Source of the DNA: Salinihabitans flavidus
GTDB taxonomy: Bacteria; Pseudomonadota; Alphaproteobacteria; Rhodobacterales; Rhodobacteraceae
Assembly: GCF_900110425.1 (NCBI RefSeq)
Contig: NZ_FODS01000011.1
Location: 48,969 to 112,968, forward strand
Length of the DNA: 64,000 nt
Direction: 5' to 3'
The notes beneath the pieces are model-generated. The model did no database searches. It was not told the origin of the DNA and saw only the letters and a list, made by a program, of their open reading frames with translations. This document shows, one piece after another, positions 1 through 8,376 of this stretch (the stretch's first letter is position 1; each line of letters starts with the position of its first letter). Position numbers and translations under genes: made by a program.

Positions 1-88
1 CGGCGACAAGCACCTGATCAAGTATCAGCCCGACACCGCCGCCACCATCGCCGCGATCCGCCGCGCGCAATCGGGGGGCCGCCCATGA
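1..88 (+). CDS. C-terminal end of an unidentified protein (partial)
   Basis: An open frame enters the window from the left and stops with TGA at 86-88, leaving 28 residues that end in SGGRP. It lies just upstream of pyrC on the same strand. In Rhodobacterales pyrB often precedes pyrC, but this short tail does not resemble a PyrB C-terminus I recognise, so no product is named. Confidence 0.5.
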   Translation, partial: GDKHLIKYQPDTAATIAAIRRAQSGGRP

Positions 89-140
89 GACGCGCGCGCC
101 TCCGTCCCCCGGCCCGCCCCAACCCCGACAGGTGCCCCGC

Positions 141-1421
141 ATGACCACGCTTTTCACCAATGCCCGGCTGATCGATCCCGAAACCGGCCACGACGCCCCG
201 GGCTGCCTTCTGGTCGATGACGCGGGACGCATCGCCGCGCGCGAAGGCACCATTCCCGCGCCCGAGGGCGCCACGCTGGTGGACTGCGGCGGCCACTGCC
301 TCGCGCCGGGAATCGTCGATCTCGGCGTGAAGGTCTGCGAGCCGGGAGAGCGGCACAAGGAAAGCTACCGCTCCGCCGGTCTCGCGGCGGCGGCGGGCGG
401 GATCACCACGATGATCACCCGCCCCGACACCACCCCCGCCATCGACAGCCCCGAAACGCTCGAGTTCGTGACCCGCCGCGCCAATGAGGCCGCGCCCGTG
501 CATGTGCTGCCGATGGCCGCGCTCACCAAGGGGCGCGAGGGCCGCGAGATGACCGAGATCGGCTTTCTCATGGATGCCGGCGCGGTGGCCTTCACCGACT
601 GCGACCGCGTCGTGACCGACACCCGCGTGTTGTCGCGCGCGCTCACCTATGCCGCCGCCCTCGGCGCGCTGGTGCTCTCGCATCCGCAGGAGCCGGGACT
701 GTCGCGCGGGGCCGCCGCCACCTCGGGCAAATTCGCCACCCTGCGCGGCCTGCCCGCCGTCTCTCCGATGGCCGAGCGCATGGGCCTTGATCGCGACATC
801 GCGCTGATCGAGATGACGAGCGCAGCCTATCACGCCGACCAGATCACCACCGCCCGCGCCCTTCCGGCGCTGGAGCGGGCGAAAGCCAACGGCTTCGACG
901 TGACGGCCGGCACCTCGATTCACCATCTCACGCTCAACGAGATGGACGTGTCCGACTACCGCACCTTCTTCAAGGTCAAGCCCCCCCTGCGCGCCGAGGA
1001 TGACCGCACCGCCGTGGTCGAGGCGGTGCGAACCGGGCTGATCGACGTGATCTCCTCGATGCACACGCCGCAGGACGAGGAATCCAAGCGCCTGCCCTTC
1101 GAAGAGGCCGCCGCCGGGGCGGTGGCGCTGGAAACCCTGCTGCCCGCGGCGCTGCGTCTCTATCATGCCGGGCATCTGACGCTGGTGGAGCTGTTCCGCG
1201 CCATGTCACTCAACCCGGCGCGGCGGCTGGGGCTGGAGGCCGGGCGCCTCGCCCCCGGCGCGCCCGCCGATCTGGTGCTATTCGATCCGGACGCGCCCTT
1301 CATCCTCGACCGCTGGACATTGCTGTCCAAATCGAAGAACACCCCGTTTGACGGCCAGAGGATGCAGGGTAAGGTTATCGCCACCTATGTCTCCGGCGCC
1401 CCCGTCTACCAGAGGTCCTGA
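141..1421 (+). CDS. pyrC: Dihydroorotase-like protein PyrC with degenerate metal site
   Basis: Amidohydrolase-fold protein of 426 aa, the length of class I dihydroorotases of pyrimidine synthesis. ATG at 141 was preferred over an in-frame GTG at 132 because AGG sits a normal distance upstream. The overall dihydroorotase pattern is clear, including a C-terminal NPARRLGLEAGRL segment. However, the usual D-x-H-x-H motif reads D60-L-G62-V-K64, and the usual ATDHAPH segment reads SSMHTPQ near residues 305-311, so the catalytic Asp and several metal ligands are absent. H181 and the SIHHL histidines remain. Similar degenerate PyrC proteins in other bacteria (for example PyrC' of pseudomonads) serve as partners of aspartate carbamoyltransferase; the same role here is inference. 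The stop overlaps the plsY start. Confidence 0.88.
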   Translation: MTTLFTNARLIDPETGHDAPGCLLVDDAGRIAAREGTIPAPEGATLVDCGGHCLAPGIVDLGVKVCEPGERHKESYRSAGLAAAAGGITTMITRPDTTPAIDSPETLEFVTRRANEAAPVHVLPMAALTKGREGREMTEIGFLMDAGAVAFTDCDRVVTDTRVLSRALTYAAALGALVLSHPQEPGLSRGAAATSGKFATLRGLPAVSPMAERMGLDRDIALIEMTSAAYHADQITTARALPALERAKANGFDVTAGTSIHHLTLNEMDVSDYRTFFKVKPPLRAEDDRTAVVEAVRTGLIDVISSMHTPQDEESKRLPFEEAAAGAVALETLLPAALRLYHAGHLTLVELFRAMSLNPARRLGLEAGRLAPGAPADLVLFDPDAPFILDRWTLLSKSKNTPFDGQRMQGKVIATYVSGAPVYQRS

Positions 1422-2029
1422 TGCCGCCTTTCGATCAATCCATACCCACGCTCATTCTCTGGGCGGTTCTGGGCTATCTCTTCGGGTCAATCCCGTTTGG
1501 ACTGGTGATCACCCGGATGCTGGGGCTGGGCGATCTGCGCGAAATCGGCTCGGGTAATATCGGCGCGACCAACGTTCTGCGCACCGGCAACAAGCCCGCC
1601 GCGCTGGCCACGCTGCTGCTGGATGCGGGCAAGGGCGCCATCGCGGTGCTGACCGCGCGCGCGGTGATTGGCGAGGACGCAGCCCAGATCGCGGGGCTCA
1701 TGGCCCTGACCGGGCATTGCTTTCCGGTCTGGCTCGAGTTTCGCGGCGGCAAGGGGGTGGCGACCTTTCTCGGGCTGATCCTTGCGCTGTCATGGCCGGT
1801 GGGGCTGGCGTGTTGCCTGACATGGGCGGTGGTGGCGGCGCTGGGGCGTATCTCCTCGCTCGCCGCGCTGGCGGCGGCGGCCAGCGTCACGCTCTGGGTG
1901 CTGCTGCTGACCGATGGCGCGATGCTGGTGCTCGGGCTTGTGCTCACGGCGCTGGTCTTCAGCCGCCACCGCGAGAATATCGCCCGGCTGCGCGAAGGCA
2001 CCGAGCCCCGGATCGGCTCAAGAGGATAG
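1421..2029 (+). CDS. plsY: Glycerol-3-phosphate acyltransferase PlsY
   Basis: Integral membrane acyltransferase that moves the acyl group from acyl-phosphate to glycerol 3-phosphate, the first acylation step of phospholipid synthesis. The 202-aa protein has the expected length and several hydrophobic segments. It carries the family signatures GSIPFG near the N-terminus, GSGNIGATN around residues 43-51, and FRGGKGVAT around residues 107-115, which bind glycerol 3-phosphate and acyl-phosphate. The ATG overlaps the TGA of pyrC (TGATG), so the two are translationally coupled, as in many Rhodobacterales. The gene ends into repeat copy A, facing gshA convergently. Confidence 0.95.
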   Translation: MPPFDQSIPTLILWAVLGYLFGSIPFGLVITRMLGLGDLREIGSGNIGATNVLRTGNKPAALATLLLDAGKGAIAVLTARAVIGEDAAQIAGLMALTGHCFPVWLEFRGGKGVATFLGLILALSWPVGLACCLTWAVVAALGRISSLAALAAAASVTLWVLLLTDGAMLVLGLVLTALVFSRHRENIARLREGTEPRIGSRG

Positions 2030-2052
2030 GTCGCAGGGCGGCCCCCAGAGTA

Positions 2053-2194
2053 TTAACCCGATCTTGACACCTTCCCACCGAACGCCCCGTTAATCACGGA
2101 TGCGCGGATGAACGGCACCGACGCAATACCGACGCAATACCGACGTTTTACCGACATGCGTTTTTGAGCGAAATCAGGGCGTTAACCCCGATTC
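2053..2194 (+). repeat. Intergenic ACCGAC element, copy A
   Basis: This fills the space between the convergent 3' ends of plsY and gshA. The core (2117-2155) is three 11-bp units, ACCGACGCAAT twice and ACCGACGTTTT once, plus a partial fourth ACCGAC. On the left is TTAA-N7-TTGA (2053-2067), a near match to the CtrA consensus TTAA-N7-TTAA; on the right are GTTAAC (2181) and GATTC (2190-2194). The same layout recurs at four other places in the window. Function unknown. Confidence 0.85.
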
Positions 2195-2221
2195 GGCCAA
2201 ATCCGCCGTGGCAGGAGGATG

Positions 2222-3592
2222 TCAGTAGGAATAATCCGCGTAAATCCGGCTCAGATCGCCGTTCCAGTCGCCGCGATAGCGCTCCATCAACTCGTCGGCG
2301 GGCGTCTTGCCGCTTTCCACGCTGTCCTTTAGCGCGTTGAGGAAATGCGTCTCGTCGGGCAGCATGCCGCCCGACCCGGACCGCCCCCGCGCGGTCAGCC
2401 CCGCCTCCGAAATGGCCAGAACCTCGCGCGCCAGATCGTGCATGCGGATGCCGTTCACCTCGGCCTGCAAGCCATCCTCGGCGGCCGCCACCCGAAGCCC
2501 CTCGCGGGTTGCCGAATCCCATCCCTTCACCAGATCCCAGGCCGCGTCCAGTGACGCCTGATCATAGAGCAGTCCGACCCAGAGCGCCGGCAACGCGCAG
2601 AGCCGCCGCCACGGCCCGCCATCGGCACCGCGCATCTCCATGAACTTCTTGATCCGCACCTCGGGAAAGATCGTGGTCAGGTGATCGGCCCAGTCGCTCA
2701 GCGTCGGCATCTCGCCGGGCAGCGCGGGCAGCTCCCCGCGCATGAAATCTCGGAACGACTGGCCAAGCGCATCGATATACTGCCCGTCGCGGTAGACAAA
2801 ATACATTGGCACATCAAGGGCATAGTCCGCCCAGCGTTCGAACCCGAAACCGTCCTCGAAAACGAAGGGAAGCATGCCCGTCCGGTCCGCGTCCAGATCA
2901 CGCCAGATGCGCGAGCGCCAGGATTTGTGGCCGTTGGGCTTGCCCTCGAAGAAGGGCGAATTGGCGAAAAGCGCGGTCGCCACCGGCTGCAACGCCAGCC
3001 CCACGCGCATCTTCTGCACCATGTCCGCCTCGGACGCGAAATCAAGATTCACCTGCACCGTGCAGGTGCGGTACATCATGGATTTGCCCATGGTGCCCAC
3101 CCGGTCCATGTAGTCGGTCATGAGCTTGTAACGCCCCTTGGGCATCATCGGCATGTCCTCATGCCGCCAGATCGGCGCGGCGCCCAGCCCGATGAATCCC
3201 ACGCCGACCGCGTCCGCGACGTCCTTGACCTCTGCCAGATGGGCGTTCACCTCGTCGCAGGTTTCGTGGATCGTCTCCAGCGGCGCGCCGGACAGTTCAA
3301 GCTGCCCGCCCGGCTCCAGGCTGACGTTGGCATCGTCCTTTTCCAGCCCGATCAGCTTGCCGGCTTCCAGCACCGGGGCCCAGCCATGCCGGTCGCGCAG
3401 CCCTTCCAGAACCGCCAGAACGGACCGCTCGCCCTCATAGGGGATGGGCCGCAGCGTATCCTTGCAATAGCCGAACTTCTCATGCTCGGTCCCGATCCGC
3501 CAATCGGCCTTGGGCTTGCACCCGCTGGCCAGATATTCGGCCAATTGCTCATGCCGTTCGATCGGCCCGCCGCCGGTTTGGGGAATGGACAT
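2222..3592 (-). CDS. gshA: Glutamate-cysteine ligase, plant/alphaproteobacterial type
   Basis: Cytosolic ATP-dependent ligase joining glutamate and cysteine, the first step of glutathione synthesis. The 456-aa product belongs to the GCS2 family shared by plants and alphaproteobacteria. Visible signatures include RIGTEHEKFGY near residue 35, MYRTCTVQVNLDF around residue 170, and MEMRGADGG near residue 310. I chose the ATG at 3592 (MSIPQTGGG) over an in-frame start 39 bases upstream because GGAG lies about 10 bases before it. The gene appears monocistronic; its 3' end meets repeat copy A. Confidence 0.95.
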   Translation of the reverse strand: MSIPQTGGGPIERHEQLAEYLASGCKPKADWRIGTEHEKFGYCKDTLRPIPYEGERSVLAVLEGLRDRHGWAPVLEAGKLIGLEKDDANVSLEPGGQLELSGAPLETIHETCDEVNAHLAEVKDVADAVGVGFIGLGAAPIWRHEDMPMMPKGRYKLMTDYMDRVGTMGKSMMYRTCTVQVNLDFASEADMVQKMRVGLALQPVATALFANSPFFEGKPNGHKSWRSRIWRDLDADRTGMLPFVFEDGFGFERWADYALDVPMYFVYRDGQYIDALGQSFRDFMRGELPALPGEMPTLSDWADHLTTIFPEVRIKKFMEMRGADGGPWRRLCALPALWVGLLYDQASLDAAWDLVKGWDSATREGLRVAAAEDGLQAEVNGIRMHDLAREVLAISEAGLTARGRSGSGGMLPDETHFLNALKDSVESGKTPADELMERYRGDWNGDLSRIYADYSY

Positions 3593-3694
3593 GAGAGGGC
3601 TCCGCTTACCGTTGTTTCGTGACTGACACACCTGCGTCGATTTGCCGGGGGTGTCAATGCAAAGGCAACGGTCCCCTGACGCGAACGTGATGGG

Positions 3695-4219
3695 CTACTG
3701 CAACCGCAGGTTCGGTGGCCGCGAGGGCTTGCGCTCCCAGACCACAACGGGGATGGACCCGCGCGTATCGAGCGCATCGACCATCTGTCCGGTACGCAAA
3801 CCGGGCAGCGTGCTGAACACATCGAAAAGCGCTTCTGCCCCGTCGGCGGTCACCGGAATGTGGATCGGCGGCTCGTCCCGGCGCTCCAGCACCCAATGCG
3901 CGGGCTTTCCGGATGGGTCGAGCACCAGCCGCTCGATCCCCTCCACCGAGACGATCCCGCCCGAGATCGGCCCGAAATAGCTCACCTGCCCCTCCACCAC
4001 GCGCACAAGGCCGGGGCCGTCCTGACCGCGCCGGAACCGCGCCCGCTGCACGCCGGTGTGGATCAGAAGCGCGCCGCCGATCGCCACCGCGATTCCCACC
4101 CACCGCAGGATACCGCCGCCCGACGCCCACCACAGGCCAAGCGCCAGAACGCCAAGTCCGATCAGCACCTCGCGCCAGCGCAGGATCGTCGCGCGCGCCT
4201 CCGGACGCAGGAAACTCAT
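3695..4219 (-). CDS. Conserved membrane protein of unknown function
   Basis: A 174-aa protein with two hydrophobic helices near the N-terminus (about residues 18-35 and 38-57) followed by a soluble domain of about 115 residues that may face the cytoplasm. I do not recognise a named domain. Its ATG overlaps the TGA of rsmE (ATGA), so it is translated from the same transcript downstream of rsmE. Such rsmE-linked proteins look common in Rhodobacterales, but this does not reveal a function. Confidence 0.8.
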   Translation of the reverse strand: MSFLRPEARATILRWREVLIGLGVLALGLWWASGGGILRWVGIAVAIGGALLIHTGVQRARFRRGQDGPGLVRVVEGQVSYFGPISGGIVSVEGIERLVLDPSGKPAHWVLERRDEPPIHIPVTADGAEALFDVFSTLPGLRTGQMVDALDTRGSIPVVVWERKPSRPPNLRLQ

Positions 4220-4941
4220 GTCCAGTCTCCCATCGCCTGCTGCCAGAGCGTCATCGCCGCCACCGCCGCCGTGTCGGCCCGAAGGATGCGCGGGCCAAGG
4301 CTGACCACATGGGCGAACGGCAGCGCCCGGAGCCGCGCGCGCTCACCCTCGGAAAACCCGCCCTCCGGCCCGATCAGGATCGCCCATTTGCCGCCCCGCG
4401 CCGCGCCCGGAGCCTGGACCGAACCCGCCTCCGCCTCGTCGCAGAACATCAGTTGCCGGTCCCCGGGCCAGTCCGCCAGCATCCGGTCGAGCTTTCGCAG
4501 ATCGTCGACCGCTGGCACGTAGGTGCCGCCGCATTGCTCTGCCGCCTCGACGGCATGGGCCTGAAGCCGGTCCCGCCGCACCCGCTCGGCGTTGGTGAAA
4601 TCGGTCTGCACAGGACAGATCCGCGCCGCCCCCATTTCGGCGGCCTTCTCGACGATGAAATCGGTCCGCGCCTTCTTGATCGGCGCGAACAGCAGCCACA
4701 GATCGGGCGGCATCCGCAGAGGGGCTGTCTGCTCTGCACAGGTCAGCTCACCGCCACGCTTTCCCGTCTGCGTGACGTCGGCGCGCCATTCGCCATCGCG
4801 CCCGTTGAACAGCAGCACCGGCGCCCCGACGCCCAGCCGCATCACCCCGAAAAGGTAATGCGCCTGATCGCGGTTCAGAGGAACCGTTTGCCCTTGCCCC
4901 AGCGGGTGCTCTACATACAGCCTGATTTTCGCGTTTTTCAT
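4216..4941 (-). CDS. rsmE: 16S rRNA (uracil(1498)-N(3))-methyltransferase RsmE
   Basis: SPOUT-fold methyltransferase that modifies U1498 of 16S rRNA using S-adenosylmethionine. The 241-aa product has an N-terminal PUA-like region (MKNAKIRLYVEHPLG) and a C-terminal trefoil-knot region with LIGPEGGFSEGER and SLGPRILRADTA, the AdoMet-binding signature. I start it at the ATG at 4941; an in-frame ATG at 4971 would overlap ubiA further. Even so, only 11 bp separate this start from the divergent ubiA start. The last codon overlaps the following membrane-protein gene. Confidence 0.93.
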   Translation of the reverse strand: MKNAKIRLYVEHPLGQGQTVPLNRDQAHYLFGVMRLGVGAPVLLFNGRDGEWRADVTQTGKRGGELTCAEQTAPLRMPPDLWLLFAPIKKARTDFIVEKAAEMGAARICPVQTDFTNAERVRRDRLQAHAVEAAEQCGGTYVPAVDDLRKLDRMLADWPGDRQLMFCDEAEAGSVQAPGAARGGKWAILIGPEGGFSEGERARLRALPFAHVVSLGPRILRADTAAVAAMTLWQQAMGDWT

Positions 4942-4952
4942 GGGGACTACAT

Positions 4953-5918
4953 ATGGCCGGGACGCCCTCAACGCCAGAGCCTGATGGACAGGTTGCCGAT
5001 GCCGTGCGCGACAACTGGGTGGACAGACGCGCGCCCGCCGCCCTGCGTCCCTTCCTCAGGCTGAGCCGCGCCGACCGCCCCATCGGGACATGGCTTCTGC
5101 TGCTGCCCTGCTGGTGGGGGCTGTTGCTGTCGATGCTGCATGACGGGCGCGCGGGCTGGCACGATCTGTGGATCTTCGCGGGCTGCGGCATCGGCGCGGC
5201 GCTTATGCGCGGAGCGGGCTGCACTTGGAACGACATCACTGACCGCGACATCGACGGCTCCGTGGCGCGCACCCGGTCGCGACCGATCCCCTCGGGGCAG
5301 GTCACGGTGCGCGGGGCGGCGCTGTGGATGGCCGCTCAGGCGGGGATCGCCTTTGCCATCCTGCTGACCTTTCACCCCGCGGCGATCGTTCTCGGTCTGC
5401 TCTCGCTCGGCCCGGTGGCGATCTATCCCTTTGCCAAGCGGTTCACATGGTGGCCGCAGATCTTTCTCGGGCTGGCCTTCAACTGGGGCGCCCTTCTGGC
5501 GTGGACGGCGCATTCCGGGCGCCTCGAATGGCCGGCACTGGTGCTCTACGTGGCGGGCATCTGCTGGACCCTGTTCTACGACACGATCTACGCCCATCAG
5601 GACGCGGAGGATGACGCGCTCATCGGGGTGAAATCCACCGCGCGTCTCTTTGGCGGCGAAAGCCCGCGCTGGCTGCGCCGGTTTCTGGTCGGAACGGTTG
5701 CGCTCATGGGGCTGGCGGTGATCGGCGCGGCACTCGGGCGCAGCCCCCTTTCGCTGGTGGTCGCACTGGCGGGGCCGATGGCGATGGGCTGGCACATGGT
5801 CTGGCAGCTCACCCGCTTCGACATGGACGACCACCCGATTCTGCTGCGGCTGTTCCGCTCCAACCGCGATGCCGGCCTGATCGCTCTGCTGTTTTTCGCC
5901 ACCGCCTTGCTGGTGTGA
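4953..5918 (+). CDS. ubiA: 4-hydroxybenzoate polyprenyltransferase UbiA
   Basis: Integral membrane prenyltransferase that attaches the polyprenyl tail to 4-hydroxybenzoate in ubiquinone synthesis. The 321-aa protein has many hydrophobic helices. The two Asp-rich Mg/diphosphate motifs are present: NDITDRDIDGSV at about residues 93-104, followed by RTRSRPIPSG, and YDTIYAHQDAEDD around residues 210-222. It has a somewhat longer N-terminal tail than E. coli UbiA. It is divergent from rsmE with an 11-bp gap, so the promoter or ribosome site of at least one gene must lie inside the other's coding region. Confidence 0.95.
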   Translation: MAGTPSTPEPDGQVADAVRDNWVDRRAPAALRPFLRLSRADRPIGTWLLLLPCWWGLLLSMLHDGRAGWHDLWIFAGCGIGAALMRGAGCTWNDITDRDIDGSVARTRSRPIPSGQVTVRGAALWMAAQAGIAFAILLTFHPAAIVLGLLSLGPVAIYPFAKRFTWWPQIFLGLAFNWGALLAWTAHSGRLEWPALVLYVAGICWTLFYDTIYAHQDAEDDALIGVKSTARLFGGESPRWLRRFLVGTVALMGLAVIGAALGRSPLSLVVALAGPMAMGWHMVWQLTRFDMDDHPILLRLFRSNRDAGLIALLFFATALLV

Positions 5919-5978
5919 TTGAAACCCCTGCGCCCGCGTCGTATCAGTGCCAAGCTCTGACAACATGAAGATGTGAAC

Positions 5979-8033
5979 ATGCGCCTGTCCTCCCTCGCGA
6001 TAGTGATCGCAACCTTTGCGCTGGCTGCCATATTCAGCCTCGTGGCCGCCAGCATCTCGGCCACGGTGATCGAGGACAGCTCTCGGGCAGAGGTCAAGCA
6101 GGCGCTCGACCGCGAGGGACTGGACTGGGCAGAGGTCCACGCCGAAGGATTGCAGGTCTTCATCGCGGGCACCGCCCCGTCAGAGGCCACGCGGTTCAAG
6201 GCGATTTCAACCGCCGGCGGCGTTGTCGACGCCGCCCGCGTGATCGACGACATCCAGGTCGAGGCGCCCAAGGCCCTCGCCGCGCCGGATTATTCCATTG
6301 AGATCCTGCGCAACGACGCCGGGGTGTCGCTCATCGGGTTGATGCCCGAAAGCTCCGACCGCAACGCCATACTGCGCCGTATGCACCGGCTGTCCGGCGA
6401 CGGTCGCGTGTCCGATTTCCTCGAAACCGCGCAATACGATGTGCCCGAAGGCTGGGACATGGCCCTGAGCTACGCGATGGAGGCGATGGAAGAACTGCCT
6501 CGCGCCAAGATCTCGATCCGGCCGGGCCGCGTGGTCATCACTGCCATGAGCGACAGCCAGGAAGACCGCCGCAGGCTGGAGCGCAGCCTCAATGCAAGCG
6601 CGCCCTCCGGCCTTCGTCTCGCGCTCTCGATCTCGGCCCCGCGTCCGGTGATCACGCCCTTTGCGTTGCGTTTCGTGATCGAAAGCGAGGGGCAGGCGCG
6701 GTTCGATGCCTGCTCTGCCGACACCGAAGAGGCGCGCAGCCGCATCCTCGACGCCGCGCGCAAGGCCGGGCTCTCGAACGGGGCGGACTGCACCATAGGG
6801 CTCGGCGTGCCTTCGCCCCATTGGGCCGAGGCCGCTGAACAGGCGCTCCTCGCGCTGGCAGAGATCGGCGAAGGCTCGGTGACGTTCTCGGATGCCGACA
6901 TCTCTCTCGTCGCCGCCGAAAGCACCCCGCAGGAACGCTTCGACCGGGTGACCGGGAAGCTCGACTCTGCCCTGCCCGATCTATTCGCCCTGCATGCCGT
7001 CCTGCCGGAACCCGAGGTGGAAACCACCGGCACCTCCGAGTTCATCGCCACGCTCAGCCCCGAGGGCATGGTGCAGCTTCGTGGACGCCTGCGCGGCGAC
7101 ATCAGCCGCCGGACCACCGAAAGCTATGCCCACGCCCGATTTGGCGCCGCCAATGTTCACTTGGCCACCCGTCAGGACGAAACGCTTCCGAGGGGCTGGG
7201 AAGTGCGGGTTCTGGCCGGGCTCGACGCGCTCTCACGGCTGCATAACGGGGCGCTGCGCATGACACCGGACAGTCTCGCGCTCACCGGGCGCACCGGCGA
7301 TTCCGAGGCCAAATCGGACATCTCCCGGCTATTGTCCGAACAACTCGGAGAAGGCGCGCGCTACAGGCTCGACGTGACCTATGAAGAGGCGCTCGACCCG
7401 ATCGCCAAGCTTCCGACACCCGAGGAGTGCGAAGCCCGGATCGACGCCGTGTTGGCCGAACGGCAGATCACCTTCGAGCCGGGCTCGGGCACTATCGACC
7501 GTGCGGCGGGCAAGACTCTCGATCAGATCGCCGATATCCTGCGCGAATGCGGCGAGATCCGGCTTGAAATTCAGGGCCATACCGACAGCCAGGGCCGCGA
7601 GGAAATGAACATGGCGCTCAGCCAGTCGCGCGCCCAGTCGGTGTTGAGCGCGCTTCGGGACAGGCGCATTCTCACCGGCAGTTTCACAGCCAAAGGCTAC
7701 GGCGAAACCATGCCCATTGCCGACAATGACACCGAAGAGGGCCGCGAGGACAACCGGCGCATCGCCTTCGTTCTGATCAAACCCGAAAGCGCCGAGGAGG
7801 CGGAAACGCAGGACGGTGGCGAGACCGGGGAGGGCGGCCCTTCCGACGGAGACGAAACAGACCCATCGCAATCTGATACCGATGACGTCAGTTCCGAACA
7901 AACTGACAGCGACGCGAACAGTTCAGAGGTTGCACAAGACGCCGAAACGGTTGAAGAAGGCGGCGGATCGGAACCGGACAGCGGCTCCGATGGCGACAGC
8001 GATCAGGGGACGACCGCGGATGACCAGAACTGA
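5979..8033 (+). CDS. Large OmpA-family protein with BON-like repeats
   Basis: A 684-aa envelope protein. It starts with a hydrophobic segment (about residues 7-30) that is either a signal anchor or an uncleaved signal peptide. The middle has repeated stretches resembling BON domains. An OmpA C-terminal peptidoglycan-binding domain follows at about residues 500-600, with the signature GHTDSQGREEMNMALSQSRA. The last 80 residues are an acidic, low-complexity Asp/Glu/Ser/Gly tail. ATG at 5979 is preferred over GTG at 5973. The stop overlaps the start of a small coiled-coil gene, so the two form an operon. A role in anchoring the envelope to peptidoglycan is inferred from the OmpA domain. Confidence 0.85.
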   Translation: MRLSSLAIVIATFALAAIFSLVAASISATVIEDSSRAEVKQALDREGLDWAEVHAEGLQVFIAGTAPSEATRFKAISTAGGVVDAARVIDDIQVEAPKALAAPDYSIEILRNDAGVSLIGLMPESSDRNAILRRMHRLSGDGRVSDFLETAQYDVPEGWDMALSYAMEAMEELPRAKISIRPGRVVITAMSDSQEDRRRLERSLNASAPSGLRLALSISAPRPVITPFALRFVIESEGQARFDACSADTEEARSRILDAARKAGLSNGADCTIGLGVPSPHWAEAAEQALLALAEIGEGSVTFSDADISLVAAESTPQERFDRVTGKLDSALPDLFALHAVLPEPEVETTGTSEFIATLSPEGMVQLRGRLRGDISRRTTESYAHARFGAANVHLATRQDETLPRGWEVRVLAGLDALSRLHNGALRMTPDSLALTGRTGDSEAKSDISRLLSEQLGEGARYRLDVTYEEALDPIAKLPTPEECEARIDAVLAERQITFEPGSGTIDRAAGKTLDQIADILRECGEIRLEIQGHTDSQGREEMNMALSQSRAQSVLSALRDRRILTGSFTAKGYGETMPIADNDTEEGREDNRRIAFVLIKPESAEEAETQDGGETGEGGPSDGDETDPSQSDTDDVSSEQTDSDANSSEVAQDAETVEEGGGSEPDSGSDGDSDQGTTADDQN

Positions 8034-8346
8034 GTTTATCATCGCCACCGCGATCATTCTCTTCGTGGCGTTCTGCATGGGCTGGTTCGCCAACTGGCTG
8101 ATTCACCGCTTCACCCGCGTCGCGCAATCGGACGTGGATCAGCTTGAACGCATGAGCCAGGAACTGCACGAGGCCGAGGAGACCCGCGATCAGGCCATCA
8201 CCTATCTGCAACAGCGCGAGGCGGAACTGACCAACCAGCTCAGCCAGACCGAGGCAGAGCTATCCGCCGCGATGGAGGGGCTGCGCGACGCCCGGAGCGA
8301 GGCCGAGGAACTGCGCGCACAGCTGGATCGCCAGAACGCCGGTTGA
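8020..8346 (+). CDS. Small membrane-anchored coiled-coil protein
   Basis: A 108-aa protein with one N-terminal transmembrane helix (about residues 6-26) and a charged, Gln/Glu-rich region predicted to form a coiled coil (about residues 35-105). The ATG lies inside the last codons of the OmpA-family gene, a 14-bp overlap, so translation is probably coupled. A longer frame opens upstream but only inside the OmpA gene. Function is unknown; context suggests it works with the OmpA-like protein at the envelope. Confidence 0.8.
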   Translation: MTRTEFIIATAIILFVAFCMGWFANWLIHRFTRVAQSDVDQLERMSQELHEAEETRDQAITYLQQREAELTNQLSQTEAELSAAMEGLRDARSEAEELRAQLDRQNAG

Positions 8347-8376
8347 GCGGACCGAACGGGCGCGCCCGGCGCAGCG

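Noticed and set aside
2117..2155. CRISPR array
   Set aside because: Units of 11 bp without spacers do not fit CRISPR; the copies are scattered and short.
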